From Anaerophaga thermohalophila DSM 12881 (GTDB taxonomy: Bacteria; Bacteroidota; Bacteroidia; Bacteroidales; Marinilabiliaceae): DNA of 64,000 bases. This document shows positions 27,908-36,729 of this stretch, one piece after another. The notes beneath the pieces were generated by a model. The model was not told the DNA's origin. It ran no database searches and saw only the letters and a list, made by a program, of their open reading frames with translations. Location: positions 55,400 through 119,399 of the forward strand of contig NZ_AEWI01000023.1 of assembly GCF_000191885.1 (NCBI RefSeq), written 5' to 3'. Within the stretch, counting starts at the first letter, position 1, and every line of letters starts with the position of its first letter. Made by a program: the position numbers and the translations under genes.

Positions 27908-28894
27908 CTATGTCGGCGTCCTGTAATAACGGCTTTTTAAATGTGTCAAAGAGTAACGGACAGGTTGAATCAAAGCTGGTGTAACAGCAGGCAGGGCTAT
28001 GTTGAAAAACCAGATAAACATGGTGGCTAATACTATTCCGGGCCCGGAAACAGCCGTTTCGCCAAAAATGAACAGTGCAATGGCAGAACGTATTCCCACG
28101 TCTCCCGCTCCGAGTGATGGCAGGAAGGTAATGGCTCCGTAAAAAAGGAAAACCGGGATAAAGCCTAATGCTGTCGAAGGTAATCCGAAAAAACGAAGCA
28201 AAATTATGAACTGTAGAGAAAAAACCAGATACCGGATTAGTGTTAGCGTTCCGACATATAAAATATCTGCAACTGTAAAATATCTGAACACTTTAAATGC
28301 CTTCGTGATTTTTGCGTATACCCTGTTCCCGGCAATAATTTTCCATAGCAACACGATCATCAAAATCAGAATTATGATGGAAAAGATAACAATGGAACTA
28401 TCGATGGATGAATAATAGCCCGAAATGGTATCAAGGTATTTATCTCCGGTTTGACCGGCCAGTGCTATTGCATAAAGTGTGAATGCGAAAATAACCACAT
28501 TCTGAAGAATACTTCCGGCAAAGGAAAGCAAAATAACCCGGGGACGCTCTTTTGACGCGAAACAAGCGGCTTTCCCTAAAGGGTCACCAGTGCGGGCGGG
28601 AGTAATAAGTCCCAACTGGATACCTTTAATGACCTGTTTCAGTGCCTGCGAAAACGGAACGGAAGCAACCTGGCGGACCAGTAACTGCCATCTTCTGGTT
28701 TCCAGCCCGAGATTGATAAACATTAAAAAAAATACCAGCACCAAAACTTCCGTCAGACCGGAAAAGTTTTGCCGGAGGAAGGCTGAAAACGCAGGCCATT
28801 CTCTGAATGTCCACATTCTGTAAGTCACCCAGACCATAGTGATTATGGAAATACAGGTGGTCAGTATTTTCTTTCCCCGAATATGTTTATTCAT
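27908..28894 (-). CDS. UPF0104/AglD-type (LPG-synthase TM-like) membrane protein, paralogue A
   Basis: This 328-residue integral membrane protein has about eight hydrophobic segments. It carries family features: NLGLETRRWQLL near residue 62, ITPARTGDPLGKA near 98, and a C-terminal GAGDVGIRSA motif near 265. It belongs to the flippase-like domain family related to the membrane part of lysylphosphatidylglycerol synthase, with no synthase domain. It overlaps the upstream paralogue by 4 nt (ATGA-type), so the pair is translationally coupled. The function is unknown; a lipid or lipid-linked sugar translocation role is often proposed. Confidence 0.7.
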   Translation of the reverse strand: MNKHIRGKKILTTCISIITMVWVTYRMWTFREWPAFSAFLRQNFSGLTEVLVLVFFLMFINLGLETRRWQLLVRQVASVPFSQALKQVIKGIQLGLITPARTGDPLGKAACFASKERPRVILLSFAGSILQNVVIFAFTLYAIALAGQTGDKYLDTISGYYSSIDSSIVIFSIIILILMIVLLWKIIAGNRVYAKITKAFKVFRYFTVADILYVGTLTLIRYLVFSLQFIILLRFFGLPSTALGFIPVFLFYGAITFLPSLGAGDVGIRSAIALFIFGETAVSGPGIVLATMFIWFFNIALPAVTPALIQPVRYSLTHLKSRYYRTPT

Positions 28895-29901
28895 TTCACG
28901 GTTTTACTTTTATTTACGAGAGGTATGGCAATAAGGGAAAGCAATCCCGTTACTACAATCATTCCGTTGAGCGAACCATGTACCAGAAGAGCAAAAGCTG
29001 CAGCTTGTGTGCCTTCGACACCGAAAAACAGCAGCGTGGAAATAACCAGAAAATGCCACGGCCCAATTCCTCCCTGAACAGGCGCTACCATCCCGAAGCT
29101 CCCCAGCACAAAAACGGCTAGTCCTGCCCCCGGGCCTAAGTGGCGGGTGAAGGGAAAACCAAAGAAACAGACATAGATCATCAGAAAATAGAGCACAAAA
29201 ATCAAAATCGTATGAATGAAAAACATCGGCTTGTTTTTTACATTCCTGTATGAGAAAAGACCTTCCTTGAATTTTGCCCACAGCTCTTTGAGTTTTAAAA
29301 ATATTTTTCCGCCAACGATTTTTTTCCTGAAAAGCACGATCAAAGCTGCCAATAACACAACAGAGATATAAAATTCCCATGAAGAGAGAAAATCCGAGAT
29401 GCGTGTCAGTTTTATTTTGTTTTTTACGACGTCTACAAATACTCCGTATTGTAATATTACCACAAGGACCAGCGATAAAAGCAGCATAATCATGTCGAGT
29501 ACACGTTCAGTAACTACTGTCCCGACGAGTCTGGAAAATGAGCTTTTCTCGTAGCGACTCAGGACAGCGCATCTGGAAATTTCTCCCATCCTTGGAATGG
29601 CCAGGTTTGCGAGGTACCCTATCATAACAGCCAGGAAAGTATTGAGAAGACCCGGCCGTTTTTCGACCGGCTCAATAAGCATTTGCCAGCGGATGGTACG
29701 GCTGATGTGGCTTAAGAGGCCCATTACCAGCGAAAGGAATATCCATCCGTAACCAACATCCTTTTTAAGTATATCGGTCAGCTTTTGAGGATCCTGATCC
29801 TTATAAAGCCACCAAAGAATGATTAATCCTATTGAAAGAAACAGGAAAAACCGGAGCCCTTTACTTATTATTTTAGTCATCTTGTATTGGTGTTTTCCCA
29901 T
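28891..29901 (-). CDS. UPF0104/LPG-synthase TM-like membrane protein, paralogue B
   Basis: This 336-residue protein has eight or so membrane segments and the canonical family motifs SRTIRWQMLIEP (near 66), GEISRCAVLSRYEK (near 106), GTVVTERVLDM (near 127) and VQGGIGPWH (near 275). The start at 29901 or at the second Met (29880) cannot be distinguished. It belongs to the same fold family as the following gene, and the pair overlaps by 4 nt, which suggests the two may act as a heteromer. Repeats R2 and R1 lie immediately upstream. Confidence 0.8.
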   Translation of the reverse strand: MGKHQYKMTKIISKGLRFFLFLSIGLIILWWLYKDQDPQKLTDILKKDVGYGWIFLSLVMGLLSHISRTIRWQMLIEPVEKRPGLLNTFLAVMIGYLANLAIPRMGEISRCAVLSRYEKSSFSRLVGTVVTERVLDMIMLLLSLVLVVILQYGVFVDVVKNKIKLTRISDFLSSWEFYISVVLLAALIVLFRKKIVGGKIFLKLKELWAKFKEGLFSYRNVKNKPMFFIHTILIFVLYFLMIYVCFFGFPFTRHLGPGAGLAVFVLGSFGMVAPVQGGIGPWHFLVISTLLFFGVEGTQAAAFALLVHGSLNGMIVVTGLLSLIAIPLVNKSKTVK

Positions 29902-29944
29902 CTTTTATTGACGAGAAGGACATTTCATATTACGTTTTATTATC

Positions 29945-30040
29945 AATGAAATGAGCATGACAAAGTTTGCCGCAAACGGACATGTATAAAATTCAATCAT
30001 GCTCGTTTCATCCGACCTTAATAATTAAATTTTATACGGA
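29945..30040 (-). repeat. R2 dispersed palindromic repeat, one unit
   Basis: On the minus strand the unit reads CGTATAAAATTT ... ATGAAACGAGCATGATTGA ... TCATGCTCATTTCATTG and aligns along its whole length with the two tandem units at 55087-55278. It contains the inverted repeat ATGAAACGAGCATGA / TCATGCTCATTTCAT with a roughly 37-nt centre that includes TTTGCGGCAAA. It is non-coding. Confidence 0.75.
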
Positions 30041-30041
30041 T

Positions 30042-30302
30042 GAAAATGGTATAAGAAGCATTTTTTGTCAAAATCAAGGTGTTTTTAATTTTTACAGCAT
30101 AGCAAAGCGGTTGTTAATGAGGATTTATCAGTACAAAATTTGTCTAAATTATTGGTCTGATGGGACTCACGATGAATTGTAAGATCGGCGTCAGCCAATT
30201 TTGTTCATGCCTTTTTGAAAATTTGGCCCTCCAAAATTCATGTTTGTTTCAAAAATTTTAAACAAAGAGTTTGTCAACAAAGATGCTTTTTAGATCGGAC
30301 TA
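30042..30302. repeat. R1 element, expanded 261-bp copy containing an R2 fragment
   Basis: The left end GAAAATGGTATAAGAAGCAT and right end ATGCTTTTTAGATCGGACTA correspond to R1 ends with several changes. Both flanks continue with R1-internal sequence (TTTTTGTCAAAATCAAGG on the left; GAGTTTGTCAACAAAG on the right). The middle (about 30130-30180) resembles R2 (AAAATTTGTCTAAATTATTGGTCTGATGG). It looks like an R1 copy disrupted by an R2 piece, in the long gap (29902-30583) before rsmA that otherwise holds no gene. Confidence 0.65.
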
Positions 30303-30433
30303 ATCAATAGACCGTTAGATTTCTATATGTTAGATACAAGGTGATTCATCAACAGTGATTGATAGTATCTATCGTTTTGACCGGGAAAGACAAAATGTCG
30401 GGGAGTGAAAGCTTTTTCCCACATAAAAAGTCT

Positions 30434-30441
30434 TACCTTTG
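30434..30441 (+). promoter_or_regulatory. Candidate -7 box of the rsmA promoter
   Basis: TACCTTTG fits the Bacteroidota consensus TAnnTTTG. Transcription would begin near 30448, leaving a leader of about 135 nt before the rsmA start at 30584. No convincing -33 element is visible. Confidence 0.4.
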
Positions 30442-30583
30442 TGTCACAAACAAAATGCAATTTTACAAAATACGGTTCTTTTGACCAAAAGTTTTGTTGT
30501 CCACCAATAAGTGGGTCCTCATGGAAAATGGTCAAAATCACCTTTTAGCAGTGTAATCATCAATTTGTTTGCGATCATGGAAG

Positions 30584-31360
30584 ATGAAGAGAGTCAAACC
30601 CAAGAAATACCTCGGACAGCATTTTCTCAACGATCAGCATGTGGCCATGCGCATCGTGGAGAGTTTGCCCCTTCCGCCTTATCAGGTGCTTGAAGTAGGG
30701 CCCGGCATGGGTGTGCTCACTCAATATCTTTCCAAAATACCAGACATCGAACTTTCCCTTGTTGAGCTGGATGACGAATCCGTTAACTATCTTCATCAAA
30801 ATTTTCCGGGGCTTGCCGGAAGAATAATTTCTGCCGATTTTTTAAAACTTAATTTATCCGATCTTTTTACCGGCAATATCTCAATTATCGGCAATTTTCC
30901 CTACAATATTTCAAGCCAGATATTCTTTAAGGTTCTTGAATACCGCGACCAGGTAAAATATGTTACCGGAATGGTACAGCGCGAAGTGGGGCGACGAATA
31001 ACTTCCGCACCCGGTGGAAGAGAGTACGGGATTTTGAGTGTTTTGATGCAGGCATGGTACGATGCCGAATATCTTTTCACGGTAGATGAGCATGTGTTCA
31101 GACCTCCTCCCAAGGTGAAATCGGCAGTTGTTCGGTTTACCAGAAACGGGGTGACGGATATCGGGTGTGATGAAAAAATGTTTTTAAGAGTGGTTAAGAC
31201 AGCTTTCAACCAACGAAGAAAGACTTTACGCAACAGCTTGAAAAGTTTTGGTCTGAATGAACAGATAGCTGCCAACAGTGACTTGTTTCAAAAACGACCG
31301 GAACAACTTGGTGTGGAAGAGTTTGTCAGACTTACAAAGATGATTGAGTCCTCTGTGTGA
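30584..31360 (+). CDS. rsmA: 16S rRNA (adenine1518-N6/adenine1519-N6)-dimethyltransferase
   Basis: This has 258 residues from MKRVKPKKYLGQHFLND; I prefer this ATG over the upstream TTG because the family begins here. SAM-binding motif I is VLEVGPGMGVLT (about 33-44). The catalytic motif IV is NFPYNI (near 106). C-terminal FRPPPKVKSAVV and FNQRRKTLRNSL are typical of KsgA. It dimethylates two adjacent adenines in helix 45 during 30S maturation. mgtE follows 22 nt downstream, so an operon is likely. Confidence 0.95.
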   Translation: MKRVKPKKYLGQHFLNDQHVAMRIVESLPLPPYQVLEVGPGMGVLTQYLSKIPDIELSLVELDDESVNYLHQNFPGLAGRIISADFLKLNLSDLFTGNISIIGNFPYNISSQIFFKVLEYRDQVKYVTGMVQREVGRRITSAPGGREYGILSVLMQAWYDAEYLFTVDEHVFRPPPKVKSAVVRFTRNGVTDIGCDEKMFLRVVKTAFNQRRKTLRNSLKSFGLNEQIAANSDLFQKRPEQLGVEEFVRLTKMIESSV

Positions 31361-31382
31361 ACGTTTTGTTGTTATTTGTAGG

Positions 31383-32765
31383 ATGCTAAAACCAGAGGTT
31401 ATGGCCAATTTTGAACTTACCAGAGAATTTGTAGATGAGCTGAAGAGCCTGATTGAGAATCAGGATAACGAAGCAGTTTCAGAAATTCTTGACGAGCTCC
31501 ACCCGGCAGATATTGCCGAATTGTTCGAAGAGTTGAACATCGAAGAAGCGAAGTATATCTATTTCTTACTCGACGATGACAAAGCGGCAGATGTCATAAT
31601 CGAACTGGATGAGAACGATCGTTTAAGATTTCTTGAAGCGCTCCCGAGTGAGGTCATTGCCCGCAGGTTTATCGATAAAATGGACTCCGACGATGCCGCT
31701 GATGTCATATCGGAGCTTGATCTGGACCGCCAGCAGGAAGTTCTCTCATATATCGAAGATGTTAATGTTGCCAGCGATATTGTTGATCTTCTTAATTATG
31801 AGGAGAATTCAGCAGGTGGATTGATGGCTAAAGAGCTTATCAAAGTCAAAGAAAGCTGGAGCATTCCTACCTGCCTGAGGAGTATGCGTCGTCAGGCCGA
31901 AAATATCGATGAGGTTTACTACGTGTATGTTGTCGACAATAACGGGGTGTTAAAGGGAACTCTTTCGCTGAAAAAGGTTCTTTTGAGTGCGAGCAATAAG
32001 CTGGTAAGCGATATTTATAACCCCGATGTTATTTCTGTAGGCGTAGATGCCACGGCCGAGGAGGTAAGTAATATAATGGACAAGTACGGGTTGGTTGCCC
32101 TTCCTGTTGTTGATCCGATAGGCCGGCTCGTGGGCCGTATCACCATCGACGATGTGGTGGATTTTATGCGCGAAGAGGCCGGGAAAGACTATGCACTGGC
32201 TTCAGGTATCACGGGCGACGTGGAGTCCTCAGACAGTGTCTGGTTGTTGACACGGGCCAGAGTGCCATGGCTTTTTATCGGGCTGGTTGGTGGATTGTTT
32301 GGTTCACGCGTTGTAGGAAGTTTTGAGGGAGTGTTGGACGTTTATCCCCAATTGGCGTTTTTTATGCCGCTTATTGCTGCCATGGGCGGTAATGTGGGGA
32401 TACAATCATCGGCTATTGTTGTTCAGTCGATTGCAGCGGGCACCATGGGGTTGGATTCTCCTGTTAAAAGAATTTTGAAAGAATTCAGCGTTGCGTTCCT
32501 GAATGCAACACTTTTATCCACACTGGCCTTTGCATACAACTCTATCTTAGGTTCACCCGAGGCTTTGACATTAACTGTTTCGGGCGCCATGTTCTCGGTG
32601 GTTATTTTTGCATCTGTATTTGGTGCTGTGGTGCCGCTCTTCCTCAATAAAATAAAAATAGACCCGGCTGGTGCAACCGGGCCTTTTGTAACAACACTGA
32701 ACGATATTATCGGAATGGGAATTTATTTAACGATTGGAACATACTTTTATCAGTGGTTGACGTAA
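31383..32765 (+). CDS. mgtE: MgtE-family magnesium transporter
   Basis: This has 460 residues from MLKPEVMANFEL. The acidic N-domain (about 10-130) has the repeats HPADIAELFEEL, SDDAADVISEL. Two CBS domains lie at about 145-260 (YEENSAGGLMAKELIKV, VVDPIGRLVGRITIDDVV). Five transmembrane helices follow (about 295-460) with the pore signature AAMGGNVGIQSSAIVVQS and the terminal GPFVTTLNDIIGM. The cytosolic domains close the channel at high Mg2+. Normal length and motifs. Confidence 0.95.
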   Translation: MLKPEVMANFELTREFVDELKSLIENQDNEAVSEILDELHPADIAELFEELNIEEAKYIYFLLDDDKAADVIIELDENDRLRFLEALPSEVIARRFIDKMDSDDAADVISELDLDRQQEVLSYIEDVNVASDIVDLLNYEENSAGGLMAKELIKVKESWSIPTCLRSMRRQAENIDEVYYVYVVDNNGVLKGTLSLKKVLLSASNKLVSDIYNPDVISVGVDATAEEVSNIMDKYGLVALPVVDPIGRLVGRITIDDVVDFMREEAGKDYALASGITGDVESSDSVWLLTRARVPWLFIGLVGGLFGSRVVGSFEGVLDVYPQLAFFMPLIAAMGGNVGIQSSAIVVQSIAAGTMGLDSPVKRILKEFSVAFLNATLLSTLAFAYNSILGSPEALTLTVSGAMFSVVIFASVFGAVVPLFLNKIKIDPAGATGPFVTTLNDIIGMGIYLTIGTYFYQWLT

Positions 32766-32773
32766 GAATAATT

Positions 32774-32855
32774 GAGTGCAGTATAAAAAGCATATTTTTG
32801 TCAAAATTAAAACAACAACGAGTTTGGCAACAAAGATGCTTTTTAGGCCGGGCTC
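32774..32855. repeat. R1 element, minimal 82-bp copy
   Basis: The left end GAGTGCAGTATAAAAAGCAT (32774-32793) and right end ATGCTTTTTAGGCCGGGCTC (32836-32855) are inverted repeats with a 42-bp AT-rich centre containing ACAACAACGAGTTTGGCAACAAAG. It fills the space between the convergent mgtE and GH43 genes and may serve as their terminator. Confidence 0.8.
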
Positions 32856-32889
32856 ATAATTTCAGCAGTTGACGGTCTATTGTCAATAA

Positions 32890-34563
32890 CTATTTCTTTT
32901 TACCCCAATAGGTCGCATTTAGATTTTTTTCAGTTCCGGCATATACTAAAGTTACGCGGCGTGGGGATGCTTCCCAATCGACTTCGCGTTCAACGCAAAC
33001 GATTACGTCACCCAATGTTAGTTGCTTTTTTGTTGAATCGTAACTCCAGTTGCCTGTCAGTGCACCCGACATAGTACCGTCGGCATTAAGGGTCAGAGAG
33101 GAAGCTGTATTTTGTTGGCCATATTTGTATTCAAGATTAATGTGCTCCCATGTGCCTACAAGGGAGTCTTTGGTTATAGTGCCGTAATCGGGTACGGCTG
33201 CGTAACGTTCGGGCAATGCTATAGGCCACAGGTTATCTGGCTCGCTTTTAGAGGCCGGACACCATACAATGCGACGTACATGTCCCATCATAATGGCATT
33301 GGAAACGGCGATGCCAGGTATGTCTTTAGGCAATCGTCCCTGCGACATGTAAAACCATTCGTCGGTATCTTCCTTTTTGAAAATAGCACAGTGTGATATG
33401 CCTACCCATCCATGGCTTAGATTGAATTTGTATGGATGGGTTACAATCGGGTAGCAGTCCCCCTCTCCGTTGGTAAAGTTGCGACCGGTGATGTCGTAGT
33501 ATGGCCCGTCGATGTTCTCGCTTCTGACTACTCGCGTGTTGTATGGAACGTCAAGTGCATCGTAGGCCATGAACAGATAGTAGTAACCATCTTTGTAAAT
33601 TATTTCGGGAGCTTCGCTGGCCTGCCAGCGCGAGGAGGCTGAGCGGGTGCCGATTCTTTTACCATACCGGGCCGTGAGCTCACTTACACTGTCGGCATAA
33701 GGTTCGCCGAGGGTATTGACAGGTTTACCTGTAGTTGCATCCAGTTCCAATAGCGCGAAGCCGCTATGCCATGAACCATGTATCAGGTAATGTTTTCCTT
33801 CCGGAGTTACGATATAGGTGGGGTCGATGGCGTTGTAGTAAAAATAGGCGTTCCAATCCCATAAACCGTCGCGACTGTAGTCAAGACCACGGTCTGATGA
33901 CGAAGTGGTAACAAACCCCTTATCTTCCCATACTGCCCCGGCCGGATCGGTCGATTCACACATGCCGATAAAAGCGCGTTCCGTCCAGCTTCCGTCAAAA
34001 TTGGCTTCAGTATTGGCTTTGCCCGATTTAATATAGTTATCGATAATGATACTGTAGTACATTCGCAGGATATCTTGTCCCCCAACGTTAACCCGGCGTA
34101 CTACCGGTGCCCAGTAACCGTAGTTAATGTCTTCTTCGGGAATGGCTTCGAGCCCCATGCGCGAACGGATGGCGTTGAGTGAGTCGGCTACCCAGGATGG
34201 CGGATCGTAAAAGGGCCCGCCTACCCATTCCCAATTAACGAGGTCGGTGGAGCGTTTGCCCTGAAAGTGACCGTGTCCTTCGTGTACGTTTCCATACGAG
34301 GCATCGGTGCCGTACATGTAGTAATATCCATCATAGTAGGCAACCGACGGGTCGTGAACGTTTGCGAGGTTCCATTTGTTGCGGTCTGACCACGAGGCAA
34401 TATCTGAATAGTCGTCGTCGTAGGTCGGAATGGTGAACTTCGTTTCGGTCTCCGTCTCTGTCTCAGTATCGGTCGCCTTAGGTTCAACCTCATCGTCTTC
34501 ACAACCTGAAATCGACAGAGCGATCAGGCTGATTATAAAAAGCAGAAAATATTTCAGTCGCAT
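32890..34563 (-). CDS. GH43 arabinan endo-1,5-alpha-L-arabinosidase-like surface lipoprotein
   Basis: This 557-residue lipoprotein has the lipobox LSISGC with Cys21, followed by EDDEVE, a surface-export type signal. A Thr/Glu linker leads into a five-bladed propeller. The catalytic base Asp is in VHDPSVAYYDGYYYMYG (near 69), the pKa-modulating Asp in AIDPTYIV (near 247) and the acid Glu in APEIIYKDGYYYLF (near 317). A C-terminal lipocalin-like/DUF5640-type beta domain spans about 455-557. Similar GH43 proteins cleave alpha-1,5-arabinan chains. It is the last gene of the SusC/D locus, after an R1 repeat insertion. Exact specificity is inferred. Confidence 0.82.
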   Translation of the reverse strand: MRLKYFLLFIISLIALSISGCEDDEVEPKATDTETETETETKFTIPTYDDDYSDIASWSDRNKWNLANVHDPSVAYYDGYYYMYGTDASYGNVHEGHGHFQGKRSTDLVNWEWVGGPFYDPPSWVADSLNAIRSRMGLEAIPEEDINYGYWAPVVRRVNVGGQDILRMYYSIIIDNYIKSGKANTEANFDGSWTERAFIGMCESTDPAGAVWEDKGFVTTSSSDRGLDYSRDGLWDWNAYFYYNAIDPTYIVTPEGKHYLIHGSWHSGFALLELDATTGKPVNTLGEPYADSVSELTARYGKRIGTRSASSRWQASEAPEIIYKDGYYYLFMAYDALDVPYNTRVVRSENIDGPYYDITGRNFTNGEGDCYPIVTHPYKFNLSHGWVGISHCAIFKKEDTDEWFYMSQGRLPKDIPGIAVSNAIMMGHVRRIVWCPASKSEPDNLWPIALPERYAAVPDYGTITKDSLVGTWEHINLEYKYGQQNTASSLTLNADGTMSGALTGNWSYDSTKKQLTLGDVIVCVEREVDWEASPRRVTLVYAGTEKNLNATYWGKKK

Positions 34564-34738
34564 TAGTGTTTTATTTATTAAAGTTAGTGATGTTGTTAGT
34601 GTGGATTTTTGATCCTCATTTTGATTAACAGGAAAAGTTGTTCATATTAATAATTCAGGATTACCACCCGGCTATTGCCGTTTTGCCCTGCAAAGAGAGT
34701 CGCGTTAGTGGGTTTAAAAGACTTCCTTATCGACTATT

Positions 34739-34880
34739 GAGTGCAGTCTAAAAAGCTTTTTGACCCCTAAATCCCCTAAAGGGGACTTTTTCAAACTGCT
34801 GATTTTTAGCAGTTCCCCTTTAGGGGTCAGGGGTAAAAATGTTAAAAATCAGCAGTTTGAAGGCTTTTTATACTGCACTC
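34739..34880. repeat. R1 element, 142-bp copy with nested CCCCTAAAGGGG palindromes
   Basis: The ends GAGTGCAGTCTAAAAAGC and GCTTTTTATACTGCACTC are inverted repeats. The interior consists of TGACCCCTAAATCCCCTAAA-type palindrome plus AAACTGCTGATTTTTAGCAG and their reverse copies. Even the flanks are inverted (TTCCTTATCGACT at about 34723, AGTCGATAAGGAA at about 34896). It sits between the SusD and GH43 genes (gap 34564-34931, no other gene) and would form a very strong RNA hairpin in the transcript. Confidence 0.8.
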
Positions 34881-34931
34881 ACTATTATTTTCTAAAGTCG
34901 ATAAGGAATCTCTAATATAAACGAATAATGG

Positions 34932-36707
34932 TTATTCCAACTCTACAACAGGATGAATATTCCATTCTTCTCTGAAAGCTGGTCCGTTATCTTCATTCTT
35001 GTTGGCCGAATTACCCTCAAGATTTGGATTGGCATTAAGAGTAGACTGATATATTGGGAGATATTCATGTCCCTTATAATAGTATTGAAACGATGAAGCG
35101 CTGGCGGTTTCGGCGGTAAGCTCCTCAGTGTTAACGATAATTTCGTCCTCTTCGTTTTTTGGAGCTAACTTATAATAACCATGTTTAATCAACTGGTTCA
35201 TACGACCTTCATCGTAGAAGAAACCCCAGCGGATTAAGTCGATACCACGTCCGTTTTCGCAACCGAATTCTTTCGGACGTTCAACGTTTGCTATTTGCTC
35301 AAAAAGATGATCAGCAGTAGGGAAGTCCTCAAGCTCAAGGTCCGGTAAAGCAACACGACGACGTACCTGATTAATGTAATCAATTGCCGTTTGGTTGGGG
35401 CCATTGATTTCATTTTCGCATTCTGCTGCACGCAGTAAAACGTCGCTATAACGCATGAGGCGCAGGTTAATTCCACAATGCAATCCGTTCGTTATTGACT
35501 TGTAAAGGTTGGTTCTTGCGTTGGTCCATTTAGCTATTGAGATGCCTCCCTGTGAACTGTTTGACAGGGGTGTTTCAGTTATCTCTTGTTGATAAACAAT
35601 GTTGTTACGCGGATCCCCGTTGGGATATGCTGCAGTATTTTGGTCGGTATAAGTGTTATACTCCTCCTCGTAGGTTACAAGGGTCCAGTATAAACGAGGA
35701 TCCAGACGGCCATCTGTGGAGGTCTCTTTTTTAAACAGGTTATACAACCAAACTGATCCGGCCAGGTCACCCCAGCTACCCAATTGCTGAGATGCGTAAT
35801 TGCTTTCTATAGCATGTCCCTGAGTTGCTTCCGGGCTTATGTTTACCGGAGTCCACTCTTCGTCGGTGCCACCGGTACCATAGTCCATAAACTGGACTTC
35901 GAAGAGGCTTTCAGCGTTGTTTTCCGTATCTTCTCTGAAGTTGTCACCATAGTCGTCCATCAATTCATAATGTCCGTACTTACCGGCGATGATGTCTTTC
36001 AGTATGGTGTACGCTTCTTCATATTTATGACGGAACATAAGCGCACGGGCCATATATCCGGCAGCAGCACCGCATGTAGCACGCCCCTGAGCCCATTCGC
36101 CGCCTTCATCACGTGAAGGAAGCATTTGCATAGCTTTCGAGAGGTCAGTTTCTATTTGGTCGAACACCTCGTCCTGAGTATTGTTGGAGGCATACATTGT
36201 GTTGATGTCAGAGTAAGCTGCATAGTCTGTAATCAATGGCACAGTCTGGTAATATGTAGCCAGATGATAATATGCCAGAGCCCTGAGAAAGAGGGCCTGT
36301 CCTGCTATCTGGTTATAAGATTCTTCCGACATATTAACACCGTCCACTTTTGACAATACAAAATTTGTTCGGTTTACTACATGATACAGGTCGCGCCATG
36401 GCCACAAGTCACCTATTTCGATGGTACCCGGAGAATTGAGGTTATCGTATTCCAAATACCATTGTTGGGAAGAGTTCCATACTTCGTCAGCACGGACAGC
36501 ATCTAAAGTGTAGCCAACACGGGCAAATGTACCTTCAAGGCGTATTCGGTTGTAGCACGCGATGATGGCTTCCTCAAGTTCTGATTCCGAATCGCCAAAA
36601 TCGTATGTGGTCTGATTGTTCGGGTTTACAACATCGAGCTCGTCCTCGCATGCTGTCAGGCTTCCAATAAGCGCCAATATTATAAGGAATATATTTAAAT
36701 TTTTCAT
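34932..36707 (-). CDS. SusD/RagB-family nutrient-binding outer-membrane lipoprotein
   Basis: This 591-residue lipoprotein has lipobox SLTACEDELD (Cys20). SusD hallmarks are VVNRTNFVLSKV, ALFLRALAYYHLATYY (near 140) and the C-terminal INQVRRRVALPDL ... RPKEFGCENGRGIDLIRWG. SusD caps the SusC channel and binds glycan. It lies 22 nt downstream of susC. With a GH43 protein next, the ligand is probably an arabinose-containing oligosaccharide. Confidence 0.93.
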   Translation of the reverse strand: MKNLNIFLIILALIGSLTACEDELDVVNPNNQTTYDFGDSESELEEAIIACYNRIRLEGTFARVGYTLDAVRADEVWNSSQQWYLEYDNLNSPGTIEIGDLWPWRDLYHVVNRTNFVLSKVDGVNMSEESYNQIAGQALFLRALAYYHLATYYQTVPLITDYAAYSDINTMYASNNTQDEVFDQIETDLSKAMQMLPSRDEGGEWAQGRATCGAAAGYMARALMFRHKYEEAYTILKDIIAGKYGHYELMDDYGDNFREDTENNAESLFEVQFMDYGTGGTDEEWTPVNISPEATQGHAIESNYASQQLGSWGDLAGSVWLYNLFKKETSTDGRLDPRLYWTLVTYEEEYNTYTDQNTAAYPNGDPRNNIVYQQEITETPLSNSSQGGISIAKWTNARTNLYKSITNGLHCGINLRLMRYSDVLLRAAECENEINGPNQTAIDYINQVRRRVALPDLELEDFPTADHLFEQIANVERPKEFGCENGRGIDLIRWGFFYDEGRMNQLIKHGYYKLAPKNEEDEIIVNTEELTAETASASSFQYYYKGHEYLPIYQSTLNANPNLEGNSANKNEDNGPAFREEWNIHPVVELE

Positions 36708-36729
36708 GTTAATCTTATTTTTGATTGTT

